From Sinonovacula constricta (lineage: Eukaryota; Mollusca; Bivalvia; Cardiida; Solecurtidae), in NCBI GenBank assembly GCA_007844125.1, contig CM017558.1:29195264-29259263 (forward strand): a DNA stretch of 64,000 nucleotides. The letters are read 5' to 3'. Position 1 is the first letter of the stretch. Every line of letters starts with the position of its first letter. The position numbers were made by a program, and so were the translations under genes. Positions 46,920-57,651 of the stretch are shown in pieces. The notes below the pieces were generated by a model, which did no database searches, was not told the DNA's origin, and saw only the letters and a program-made list of their open reading frames with translations.

Positions 46920-47280
46920 TGGATTCGGTAGGGGGATATTGTTTTGGTGTTGTCCATCGGTCCTTCCGTCCGTCCGATTTTCATTTCCAGGCTACTGCTC
47001 GGTAACTACTGATAGGATTTAATGAAACTGTGGGAATTTCCATTATCAATAGGAGCTGTGCATATCCTCGGCATGTTGGACCCTTCAACACAGACTTATG
47101 GCCCTTGATTAGTTATGCAGTATGTATACAGAGTAACATACGTTTCCGCGCTATTTCTCGGCAACGGCTTACTGGATTTCATCGAAATTTTATGGGCGCC
47201 ATCAATACCGAAGGAGACATGCATATCATTGGCATGTTCCAGTTAGACCACTTAACACAGAGTCATGGCACCTGAATTCT
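46920..47280 (+). repeat. Degenerate tandem repeat, two modules of about 180 bp
   Basis: Two modules share TTTCTCGGCAAC / CTGCTCGGTAAC, then TGGATTTCATCGAAA and CATATCATTGGCATGTTCC / CATATCCTCGGCATGTTGG. The ORF at 47030-47275 is inside this repeat and not credible as a gene. Confidence 0.6.
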
Positions 47281-47660
47281 ATTTCGTTTTAGCTCTATTT
47301 CTCGGCAACTACAGCACGTATTACTTTTTGCATATTTTCTTTTTTTGTCAAGCTGATAACCATAACCACTTACAGTTATTTACTGAAAAATGAATTATTG
47401 ATTTATTCCACTTTTATTTATATGCCAATTCCGACTTTACCCTTTCCTTAAAAAACCACCGATCGGCGGGGATATGCATAGTCTTGATTTCTTTATTTTT
47501 GAAAGTTTCAATGCTATGAGGTCTTTTTAGCTGTAGGCACTAAGGATGGTCTTGCTGGACTAAAACAGATGCAACTCCTCAGTGTTTCTGTGTAGATGCA
47601 CCTTTGGACAAAACCTTGACTCAAGATTATCTGCTTCCTCTTACAGGCGACTGCTGAACA

Positions 47661-47966
47661 ATGTCGTCACCGTACCTTCTTACGGCCGCCATAGATTTCG
47701 GCACTACATTTTCCGGCTATGCATACTCTACTAGACAGGATTTCGAATCTGATCCGTTGAGGATTATAAGTCCTCAGTTTGTCTCTGGTAATGTCTCGCT
47801 GATGTCCATGAAGACACCCTCCTGTATACTGTTCGATCCCCGACAACGGTTTCACTCGTTCGGCTATGAGGCTGAGACTCACTACGGGGACTTGACGGTG
47901 GATGGCGACCATTATCGAGACTGGTTCTATTTTCGACGCTTTAAGATGATGCTTTATAAAAACAAG
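47661..47966 (+). CDS. HSPA12-like exon 1
   Basis: Residues 1-102: phosphate 1 loop and first subdomain (FGTTFSGYAY; FHSFGYEAETHYGD; FYFRRFKMMLYKNK). Donor GTAGTC at 47967. Reading through the donor adds a meaningless tail. Confidence 0.9.
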
Positions 47967-50639
47967 GTAGTCGAATATTTGAGACAGACTATAATTAGGG
48001 CGTTTAAATGTTCAGTAGACAGTATTTCTTTGGGCTAGTATTCAAAATATACTTTAATTAGCACCCAATTAGCTTCAATACTTGTTTAAAATTGTGAAAC
48101 AAATTAACAAATATCTAGTTTCTTTTTGCTTATTTGTTACATCGCACCAATCAAATTATGGTCATATTGGTGACGTACAGATAAAATTATTTGTGACCCC
48201 GGACAAATGACGGTAGAATCACGCACCGCAGATCAGGTGGAAGATCTCACCTAATGAATGTTCTTGACGCCATTGAGACTTGAACCCATGCTGTGTGGGA
48301 CTGAAGAGATTCGGGTTTATGTCTTTAGTTCAGTCAGAATTGTATTTGCCATGACAGTTTGGTGTTAGTACGTTAGTAATCTATCTATGCTATGCCATGC
48401 AAATACCGTTCTCAGAATGTGCATCAAGGAATGACCATAAAGGACGAGCTGGGTAAAGAAATGAAGGCGCTCGACGTGTTCGCTGCTGCCATACAGTTTC
48501 TTAAAGATCATCTCCTACAGCACATGGAGAGAACTATGTCCGGATTCACCGAAAGGGACGTGAAGTGGGTCCTTACAGTGCCCGCCATCTGGGATGATAT
48601 CGCCAAAGGATTTATGCGGCAGGCAGCCATTCATGTGAGTACGGCCTTGTTGTTTCTAACTTGCGCGAGCAATTTCATTTAACAACCGTCAATATTTGAT
48701 CAAAATGATTGATGAAAGTATGACAGAATTTAGAATGTATATTTGTATACTTCACTGTCTTAACTACCATAGGAGAGTCCTTTGCGTTATTAAGAAGAGT
48801 GTCGTTAGAAAAAGCTGAGGCGGAAACTTCCGATTATCAAAGCAACCTTTAAATAATTAATAGTTTTACTAATATATTGTTGGTCGAATTGAAATGGTCT
48901 TGCCATGTGTACTTTTTTCCATTTTAATATTACACCAAGGTTTTGTTAACAACAGGCAGGAATTCATCATGAAAACCTTCAGCTGGCCCTTGAACCCGAA
49001 GCTGCCGCCATGTTTTGTAAATACATGAAGGTCGACAGGACAGCAGACGATAATACTCTTCAGTGCTTTATGCCGTCTTCCCGCTACCTCGTTCTTGACG
49101 CGGGAGGTTAGTGACAGTAGTCTTATGAGTTCATTATGCGATGTCTATTTAACATGTCACAAGTTCACCATTAGAAGTTTTAATGTTCAGATCCTTTTTA
49201 TGAAGTAGTGCAACGTTTCAGGCAAAACAGATACAATAGTTCAATAGTTTACATGAGATTTCTTGTAACTATAAACGTTTAGGACTTGAGATCGTTTTTT
49301 CTTGTGTATGCAGACTTTATGACCGATATACGTTCTACCTTTGTCTCAAATGATTTGTTCTGCTATATTATTTGTGTTTTCTTTCTGTGTCCAATTAATA
49401 AGTATTGTTTTACTTTGAAATTGCTCCCATAATCTAGCAGTATATGTGTATTTAACACAACGAGGTCAAGATAACAATAAATATAGATCGTCCATAACTC
49501 AATATATGTAACTGAAAACTAAAATTGATTAAATTATGCACCTTTCAAATGATTAGATTTTCCCTTTTATCCTAGGTGGAACTGTAGATATAACTGTCCA
49601 CGAGGTCCAACATGACAGGACGCTTCGGGAACTGTACAAGGCCAACGGCGGCCCATGGGGCGGCACAGCTGTCGATGAGGCATTCTTCAAGCTCCTCTCC
49701 ATGCTTGTAGGCGACGATGTCTGGGAAAAATACAAACAAGATCACCAGGATGATTTACTTGAACTGCAAAAGGAATTTGAAGTCAGAAAAAGATCGATCA
49801 ATCCAAGTAAAGAACAGGGAAAAGTCACGTTCAGAATCCCTATTTCATTGCTAGAATATTATAGGGAGAACAATCCGGGTGAGCTGAGCCAGAAAGTTAG
49901 GACAGACCAACGGTTCGCGGGAAAAGTAACGTTTGCCGGGGACAAACTTCGCATTGAAAGCTCAACGGTCGAGGGTCTGTTTGCTGAAACGATCAGAAAT
50001 ATCATTGATCATTTGAAAGAGCTGTTCGGAAAGGCCGAAGTCAGGGGAACTTACATTATCCTCATGGTGGGTGGATTCTCGGAGTCCCCGATGCTGCAAG
50101 AAGCAATTAAACGTGAATTTCAACATTTGAAAGTCATAATTCCTCAAGATCCAGGACTGGCAGTGCTGAAAGGAGCGGTGATCTACGGACACAGCAGCAA
50201 AGACATTGCGTCTCGGATAAGCAAGTACACATATGGGATAAGCAGTCGCGCTTCATTTAATCCCAAAGTTCATCCGCAGTCTAAGCGGTATGTTCAAAGT
50301 GACGGCCGAGAAATGGTCAGGAATGTTTTTTCCGTATTAGTACACGCTGGTGAGATGGTTGTTCCGGACGAACCATGTCAACCTCGGGTATTTGTTCCAA
50401 CCGAGGACGGCCATACTGGATTTACTCTCAAGCTTTTTGCCTCGCCCAGAGCTGATCCTCAATACGTGGACGAGCCTGACTGTATCCAGATCGGAGAGGT
50501 TATGGTGGATTGTCGGGACAGGTACGGTCGGGTAGGAGGCGCTGCTGTCAGACTCATGTTTGGGGGCACCGAGATCCAAGTATCGGCTGTCAACGAGCTA
50601 ACTAAGGAAATAACCGAAGCAAAATTTACAACCATTTGA
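47661..50639 (+). CDS. HSPA12-like: HSPA12-like Hsp70-family ATPase, four coding exons
   Basis: Exons 47661-47966, 48416-48634, 48956-49106 and 49576-50639 join with GT/AG ends and consistent phase (0, 0, 1) to give 579 residues. Hsp70 actin-fold ATPase of the HSPA12 branch, which lacks the typical Hsp70 peptide-binding domain. Visible: phosphate 1 loop AIDFGTTFSGYAY (residues 10-22), RFHSFGYEAE, VKWVLTVPAIW, LALEPEAA, phosphate 2 loop DAGGGTVD (223-230), LYKANGGPWGG, and adenosine motif MVGGFSESP (about 389-397) followed by IIPQDPGLAVLKGAVIYG. The length is somewhat below the 675 residues of human HSPA12A, as is common in invertebrate members. The ATG lies 14 bases after a TTACAG acceptor, implying a 5'UTR exon upstream. 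Likely cytosolic stress or signalling ATPase; client unknown. Bivalves have many such genes. Catalytic motifs look intact. Confidence 0.93.
48115..48320 (-). mobile_element. SINE family A, reverse orientation (HSPA12-like intron 1)
   Basis: The complement shows a tRNA-like head around GGTTCAAGTCTCAATGGCG, GAGATCTTCCACCTGATCTG and CGTCACCAATATGACCATAA with GTGCGATGTAACAAA, matching the family at 29137. Confidence 0.7.
48416..48634 (+). CDS. HSPA12-like exon 2
   Basis: Residues 103-175: GMTIKDELGKEMKALDVFAA ... DVKWVLTVPAIWDDIAKGFM and RQAAIH. Acceptor CGTTCTCAG ends 48415; donor GTGAGT at 48635. Confidence 0.9.
48956..49106 (+). CDS. HSPA12-like exon 3
   Basis: Residues 176-225 plus one base: AGIHHENLQLALEPEAAAMF ... 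SSRYLVLDAG. The donor GTTAGT splits the DAGGGTVD loop at a Gly codon, completed by exon 4. Confidence 0.9.
49576..50639 (+). CDS. HSPA12-like exon 4 (last)
   Basis: Residues 226-579: GGTVDITVHEV ... LRELYKANGGPWGGTAVDEA ... MVGGFSESPMLQEAIKREF ... IIPQDPGLAVLKGAVIYGH ... C-terminal beta-rich part, stop TGA at 50637-50639. Acceptor TTTTATCCTAG ends 49575. Confidence 0.93.
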
Positions 50640-50935
50640 TAATTTTATTGATGTGACATTATGATACGAAATATTCATATTACAGCTATTTATCAAGACT
50701 TTGGCGTGTTGAGAAGATATTTCGTTGGATTAATTTTAAATTGTAATTTTACGCACGTACAATTGTAAATCCTTATAGTGCAGGGACATTCAATGTTTTT
50801 AATTATGTTTCACTCTTAGTTATTCACTTGTTCTTTCCGTGCTTGGGGGTGGGGGTGGGGGTGGGGTGAGAAGTTTGTTTTAAGACTCGAGCAGTCCGTT
50901 CTAAATTTCTTGTGGCATTTACAATACAAATCATA

Positions 50936-51085
50936 CGTAGGAAGTTGGGTTGAAGTAGGGTCCACGGCAGGCCATGAGGTGGCACAGCTATCGAAAATGC
51001 AGTCTTCATGTACCTTGCATCACTCGTAGGCGATGAAGTCTGAAACCTACTGTGAATTTTGCATGATCAACGTGATGTTCAGAAA
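50936..51085 (+). pseudogene. Decayed copy of part of HSPA12-like exon 4
   Basis: CAGGCCATGAGGTGGCACAG, CTATCGAAAATGCAGTCTTC and CACTCGTAGGCGATGAAGTC line up with 49650-49750 of exon 4, which encodes GGPWGGTAVDEAFF and MLVGDDVWEKYK. Indels and stops destroy the frame. It lies about 300 bases beyond the stop codon, suggesting a past local duplication or a lost neighbour gene. Confidence 0.7.
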
Positions 51086-52520
51086 AAGTATTTCTTCTAT
51101 ACTTCTTCTACTTATATACCAGATTTCTCTTCATGTGTGCGTTTTTACAAGATTTATAAGTAAAAGTTTGTAATTGTTTGGTGTCATAACCCAATACAAG
51201 TCATATACTGGACATAGTGTGTATTCCAATTGCTGAAACAGAAAGGCTAGTGTTCATAATTCGCATGTGCTAGATATTGTAGTGATCTGTACACATGCGG
51301 TCATATTTGATGTGATAAAGGATTGTATATTGTATTCCTATTAGTATTGGTTTAAGAAGAAAATATAGTCATATTTTTTTTAAATATTTAAACTGACAAC
51401 GATTCATTCACTCTGCTTTTTCAGTTTTATCTGTGACATCTTCCAATAATCAAATTGAGGTTAGCAAAACTTATGAAATGTTGTTTTTATTTAAATCCTA
51501 GCATTGCAATTCACCTCGTAAAGTTTTAAAAAATTTCACTTAATGAAAGGAAAAGTCAGATTCAAATATATTACTCCACCAGATTTATAAAATCTTCAAG
51601 AACAAAAACACTCAAATACGTTCATTGAAACAAGCTCTCACAGTCGTATAGATAAGAAAGTTAATATAATTATACCAGACTGGTTCTTGTACATTCATTT
51701 TATTAACATCTCTATCATTATTATTTTATTGTTTTATTTCTTTTCATAGTCAGTTCTTCACAACAATAAATATGCATAGTAATATTATTTGGTTTGACAT
51801 CTAGATAAGTTAGTGTATATTTTATGTGAGCTACTGTACTTTTGCATAATGTATCTCATAATGCTCGACAAATTTCTAGTTAAAATGAGAATGGGGTACA
51901 TCGATGAAATGGAAATTATCTCCCTTGTTAGTTAATATCTGAAGTATTCCAAACAGGAGGTAGGTCCTTTTAGTTAGAATTCTTGGACTTTATCGCATGT
52001 TCATTTGTAGATATTGCAATTTACAGTGAAATTTCTTTTAGGGATTATTCAGGGGAGACTACTCATAAATGTCTCTCATTTACATACACATAAAGCATAT
52101 ACATTGGAGTGGGCTATATTTAGGCAGGTGGAGAAAATCGTGTAATATTGACCATTTATAATACGATGATATGACAGATTTAATGAGTATTACATCATAC
52201 GAAAGGGCAATATACATCAGTATATGCAATACAAGAAACAACAAAGAAAAGTGAAATGTAATAATTTAACATAACAGCGGTTCTGGTCTATTGAAGCTGC
52301 CACATAAATAGGCGATTTTTTGTGTCTACTAATAAGTTTTGGGGTGATAATGTAATTATTAAAAACCCAGTTATCTGGATCTCTGATAATGCAATTGTAG
52401 TGATTCTGGGAAAATGACATGTTGTGTATATTGGTATATGTTTGTTGTTTTACTTTCTCCACATTATTATCAATATCATACATTGTTTGTAATTTCTTAC
52501 AAAATCGTCTTTTGTCCCAT
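51086..52520. other. No gene recognised
   Basis: AT-rich DNA downstream of the HSPA12-like gene. No ORF or repeat with clear identity. Confidence 0.4.
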
Positions 52521-52529
52521 TAAAGAGTA

Positions 52530-53320
52530 CAGTCAACTCTCGTTATCTCAAAATCGGTTATCTCAAATTTCCGGTTATGTCATACTGTTTTCTACGGTCC
52601 CGTTTTTTTTCCTATAATTTCTATATAGTTCGACTCCGCTTAATTCAAATTCGAATTGTCAAATTATCGGATATATCAAACTTAATTCTTTGTCCCCACA
52701 CGTATAAAACTGTTGAAATCAGTTGGTCTATGTCAAACTTCAAATTGCTATAAGATGCCAAACGGCAACAGTAGTGATTTTCACACCTACCGTGAAACTC
52801 GCGAAGATTTGGGCGCGAGTTTTATCGCCAATTATCGGCAATCAGGATGTCACGTAATTTAGAGAAGAGGTTAATCGATTATTATTTAATTAGCTGATTT
52901 AATGAACAACAATTTCGTTAATCAATTAACGCTGATTAAAGTGTTTCAGTTTGTACTTGTTGTTGAAACAGTTTTTGAGAGCTTGTTGACTAGGCCTTCT
53001 CAACTTGTAAATAAAATGAGAGGTCGCGTTGGCGATTTTATCATTCTTTCACTACCTACCCACAATACACGTACTGATTATTGAATAAAAAAATAAGATT
53101 GGTTATGGCAACAGACCTGGTTATGGCAAAATAACACTTTAAACATGCAAAACCACACAGACTTGCAAAAACTTAGTTTACAGTGGCAGAACAGGGAATT
53201 TCAGTAATTACCATTTTTAAGATTTACACAAACTATCCTTAAATTCGGATAATTCAAACTTCGGATATCTCAAACTATTTTCTACGGTCTCTTGAAATTT
53301 GAGATAACGAGAGTTGACTG
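52530..53320. mobile_element. pogo/Tigger-like MITE (791 bp)
   Basis: Ends CAGTCAACTCTCGTTATCTC then AAA, and the exact complement TTTGAGATAACGAGAGTTGA then CTG, flanked by TA at 52528-52529 and 53321-53322. CAGT-type ends with TA duplication fit the pogo branch of Tc1/mariner. Subterminal segments (GGTTATCTCAAATTT; CGGATATCTCAAACT) repeat the end motif. No transposase ORF. Confidence 0.87.
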
Positions 53321-53409
53321 TATTTTTGATATATCTTCGGGGAAATTGTTCGTTATCTATGCTTCACTGCGTTCCTTCTGAGTATGCTCGATAATGCATA
53401 ACAAGTTAA

Positions 53410-56400
53410 CGAGGACAGACTGGGTATTAGTCGTGGACAAGCCGTGGACTGGTTGAGCACTGGTTGTGGACAAGTCGGGTATTGGTCATAGACAAGATGT
53501 GGACTAGTTGGGCATTGGTCGGGCCACGTCAGGGATTGGTTGGGCAGTGGTAGGTCCAATTCAAGGACTGGTTGGGCAGTGGTAGGACCAATTCAAGGAC
53601 GACTGGTTGGGCAGTGGTAGGTCCAATTCAAGGACTGGTTGGACAGTGGTAGGACCAATTCAAGGACGACTGGTTGGGCAGTGGTCGGGCCAATTCAAGG
53701 ACTGGTTGGGCAGTAGTCGGGCCAATTTAAGGACTGGTTGTGCAGTGGTCGGGCCAAGTCAAGGACTGGTTGTGCAGTGGTCGGATCAATTCAAGGACTG
53801 GTTGGGCAGTGGTCATGCCAATTCAATGACTGGTTGGGCGTGTTCGGGCCAAGTCAAGGACTGGCTGGGCGTGTTCGGGCCAAGTCAAGGACTGGCTGGA
53901 CAGTGGTAGGACCAATTCAAGGACGACTGGTTGTGCAGTGGTCGGGCCAAGTCAAGGACTGGTTGTGCAGTGGTCGGATCAATTCAAGGACTGGTTGGGC
54001 AGTGGTCATGCCAATTCAATGACTGGTTGGGCGTGGTCGGGCCAAGTCAAGGACTGGCTGGGCGTGTTCGGGCCAAGTCAAGGACTGGCTGGGCAGTGGT
54101 CGGGCCAAGTGAAGGACTGGTTGGACAATGGTCGGGCCAAGTCAAGGACTGATTAGGCATTGGTTGGTCCTAGTCAAGGACTGGTTGGGCATTGGTCGTG
54201 GACAAGTCGAGGACTGGTTAAGAATTGGTCGGACCAAGTCACGGACGGGTTGGGCAGTGGTGGGACCAAGTCAAGGACTGGTTAGGCATTGGTCGGGCCG
54301 AGTCCAGGACTGGTTGGGCAGCGGTCGGGCCGCCAAAGCAAGGAATGGTCGTGGATAAGTCGAGGACTTGTTTGACATTGGTCGGATCAAGTCACGGACG
54401 GGCTGGGCAGTGGTGGGACCAAGTCAAGGACTGGTTAGGCATTGGTGCGGCCGAGTCCAGGACTGGTTGGGCAGCGGTCGGGCCGCCAAATCAAGGAATG
54501 ATCGTGGACAAGTCGAGGACTGGTTAAGAATTGGTCGGCCCAAGTCACGGACGGGTTGGGCAGTGGTGGGACCAAGTCAAGGACTGGTTAGGCATTGGTC
54601 GGGCCGAGTCCAGGACTGGTTGGGCAGCGGTCGGGCTGCCAAATCAAGGAATGGTCGTGGATAAGTCTAGGACTTGTCATGGACAAATCGGGGACCCTTT
54701 AGAAAGTGGTCGGGCCAAGGCAAGGACAGGTAGAGCAGTGGTCGGGCCAAGTCAAGGACTGGTTTGGGCAGTGGTCGGGCCAAGTCAAGGCTTTGTTGCG
54801 CAGTGGTCGGGACAAGTCAAGGCTTTGTTGCGCAGTGGTCGGGCCAAGTCACGAACTGGTAAGGCATTGGTCGGGTCAAGTCAAGGACTGATTTGGCAGT
54901 GGTCGGGCCAACTCAATGACTGGTTGGTCATTGGTCGTAGATAAGTCGAGGACTTGCTTGGCACTGCTCGTGGAAAGGTCAGGTACTGGTAGGGCATTGG
55001 ACATGGACAAGTCGGGGAATGGTTGGGCATCGGTCGTAGACAAGTCGGGGACTGAATGGGCATTGGTCGAGGACAAGTCCGGCCTTGGTCATGGACAAGT
55101 CAGGGAGTGGTCAGGCATTGGTCATGGACAAGTCGGGGAATGGTTGGGCATTGGTCGCGGATAAGTCGATGACTGATTGGGCATTGGTTAAGAACAAGTC
55201 GGGGCCTGGTTGGGCATTGCTCATGGATAAGTCGGGGACTAGTTGTCTCTTCAAGTTGTTGGTTATTGGTCATCGACAAGTTTGGAACTGGTTGGGCATT
55301 GGTCGGTGTCAAGTCGGGGACAGGTTGGAAATTGGTCGTGGACAAGTTGTGGACTGGTTGGGCATTGGTCATGGACAAGACGGACAATGGTCATAGACAA
55401 GTCGGGGACTGGTTGGGCATTGGTCGTGGACACGTTGGGGACTGGTAGGGCATCGGGCATGGACAAGTTGGGGCCTCGTTTATCAATGGTCTTTGACAAG
55501 TCTGGGACTGTCCGTTTCTTCAAGTGGTTGGGCATTGCTAGTGGACAAGTCGGGAACTGTCTGGGCTTTGGTTGTGGACAAGTCGCGGACTGCATGGGCA
55601 ATGGTCGTGGACAAGTCAAGGACAAGTCGGGCAATGGTTGTGGGCAAGTTGCGAAATGGCGGAGCATCGGTCATCGACAAATTAAGGACTGCCTGGGCAT
55701 TGGTCGTGGACAAGCCCAGGTCTGACTGGGCATTGGTCGTGGACAAGTCGCAATTAGGCCAAGTCAAGGACTGGTTGGGCAGTGGTCGGACTAAGTCAAG
55801 GAGTGGTTAAGCATTAGTCGGGCCAAGTCAAGGACTGGTTGGGCAGTGGTCGGGCAAAATCAAGGACAGGTTGGGCAGTGTCGGGCCAAGTCAAGGACTG
55901 GCTAGGCATTGGTCGTGGACAATTTGAGGACTGGTTATGCATTGGTCGAGCCAAGTCAAGAACTGGTTGGACATTGGTCGTGGACAAGCTGAAGACTGGT
56001 TGGGCATTGGTTGTGGATAAGTCGAGGACGTGTTTGACATTGGTCGTGGACAGGTCAGGTACTGGTAGAGCATTCGTCGTGGACATGTCGAGGACTTACT
56101 TGTAATTTGCCATGGACACATCGGGGACTGGTTAGGCATAGGTCGTGGTCAAGTCGAGGACTGGTTGGGCGTTGGTCATGGACAAGTCGAGGACTGGTTG
56201 GGCATTGGTCGTGGAGAAATCGGGGACTGGTTAGGCATAGGTCGTGGACAAGTCGAGGACTGGTTGGGCGTTGGTCGTGGACAAATCGGGGACTGGTTGT
56301 GTATAGGTCGTGGACAAGTCGAAGACTGGTTAGGCATAGGTCGTGGACAAGTCGAGGACTGGTTGGGCGTTGGTCGTGGACAAGTCGAGGACTGGTTGGG

Positions 56401-57272
56401 CATTGGTCGTCGACAAATCGGGGACTGGTTAGGCATAGGTTGTGGACAAGTCGAGGACTGGTTGGGCGTTGGTCGTGGACAAGTCGAGGACTGGTTGTGC
56501 ATTGGTCGTGGACAAGTCAAGGACTCGTTGGGCGTTGGTCGTGGACAAGTCGAGCATTTGCTGGGCACTAGTCGGGGACTGGTTGGGCATTGGTCGTGGA
56601 CAAGTCGAGGACTGGTTGGGCGTTGGTCGTGGACAAGTCGAGGACTGGTTGGGCATTGGTCGTTTACAAGTCGAGCATTTGCTGGGCACTAGTCGGGGAC
56701 TGGTTGGGCATTGGTCGTGGACAAATCGGGGACTGGTTAGGCATAGGTCGTGGACAAGTCGAGGACTGGTTGGGCGTTGGTCGTGGACAAATCGGGGACT
56801 GGTTAGGCGTTGGTCGTGGAAAAGTCGGGGACTGGTTAGGCATAGGTTGTGGACAAGTCGAGGACTGGTTGGGCGTTGGTCGTGGACTAGTCGAGGACTG
56901 GTTGGGCATTGGTCTTGGACAAGTCAAGGACTCGTTGGGCGTTGGTCGTGGACAAGTCGAGCGTTTGCTGGGCACTAGTCGGGGACTGGTTGGGCATTGG
57001 TCGTGGACAAGTCGAGGACTGGTTGGGCGCTGGTCGTGGACATGTCGAGGACTGGTTGGGCATTGGTCGTTTACAAGTCGAGCATTTGCTGGGCACTAGT
57101 CCGGGACTGGTTGGGCATTGGTCGTGGACAAGTCGAACACTGGCTGGGCATTGGTCGTGGACAAGCCGGGGACTGACCCCGCATTGGTCATGGAAGGGTC
57201 AAGGGCTGGTTAGGCATTGGTCATGGTAACTAGTCGAGGACTGGTTCGGCGTTGGTCATTGGCAAGTCGAGC
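53410..57272 (+). repeat. 33-bp minisatellite, left part (about 115 units)
   Basis: Two main unit types: GGGCCAAGTCAAGGACTGGT then TGGGCAGTGGTCG (mostly 53500-54900 and 55750-55900) and GTGGACAAGTCGAGGACTGG then TTGGGCATTGGTC (mostly 54900-57270). Higher-order repeats occur, for example a 153-bp period at 54240-54550. As 33 is a multiple of three, several frames stay open for long stretches; apparent DWLGIGRGQVE, TGWALVVDKSR and PRLVHDQCPTS proteins are all translations of the same unit. No start, intron or domain supports coding. Confidence 0.95.
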
Positions 57273-57651
57273 CAGGCACGTTGCTGCCATTACGCACTTT
57301 ACGCACGTGAGTAACTTCAGTTCTAAAAATCAAAAATGTAATAGTACCAAAACACTAAGAAAGTCGATGCCTAACCCGGGTTAGTAATGAAATATTAATA
57401 TTTTACTTAGTTACCGTAGTTTCTATGTTATAAAAACTCATCTTCACACCAATCAAGATGAAAAGGTTTAGAAATGATTAAACGAATACACGTCAGGATT
57501 TTAGTCGCTCATATTTTGCGTTAATTTCCTCGCATGTCCGCATTTACCTGTTGTTCATTAGAAAAGGACCAAATATATTCAAAAGTATTACAACAAAAAA
57601 TTTCCCCTTGTAATTGTGCGTAACTTCAAGAACAGCCCAGATACGCGCCTG
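57273..57651. mobile_element. hAT-type MITE inserted in the minisatellite
   Basis: Starts CAGGCACGTTGCTGCC, ends GGGCTG-complement ...CAGATACGCGCCTG; the ends are imperfect inverted repeats. The 8-bp direct repeat AGTCGAGC flanks it (57265-57272 and 57652-57659). Internal sequence is AT-rich and unrelated to the satellite. Eight-base duplication and CAGGC ends suggest hAT. Because satellite units share similar sequence, the duplication needs some caution. Confidence 0.75.
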
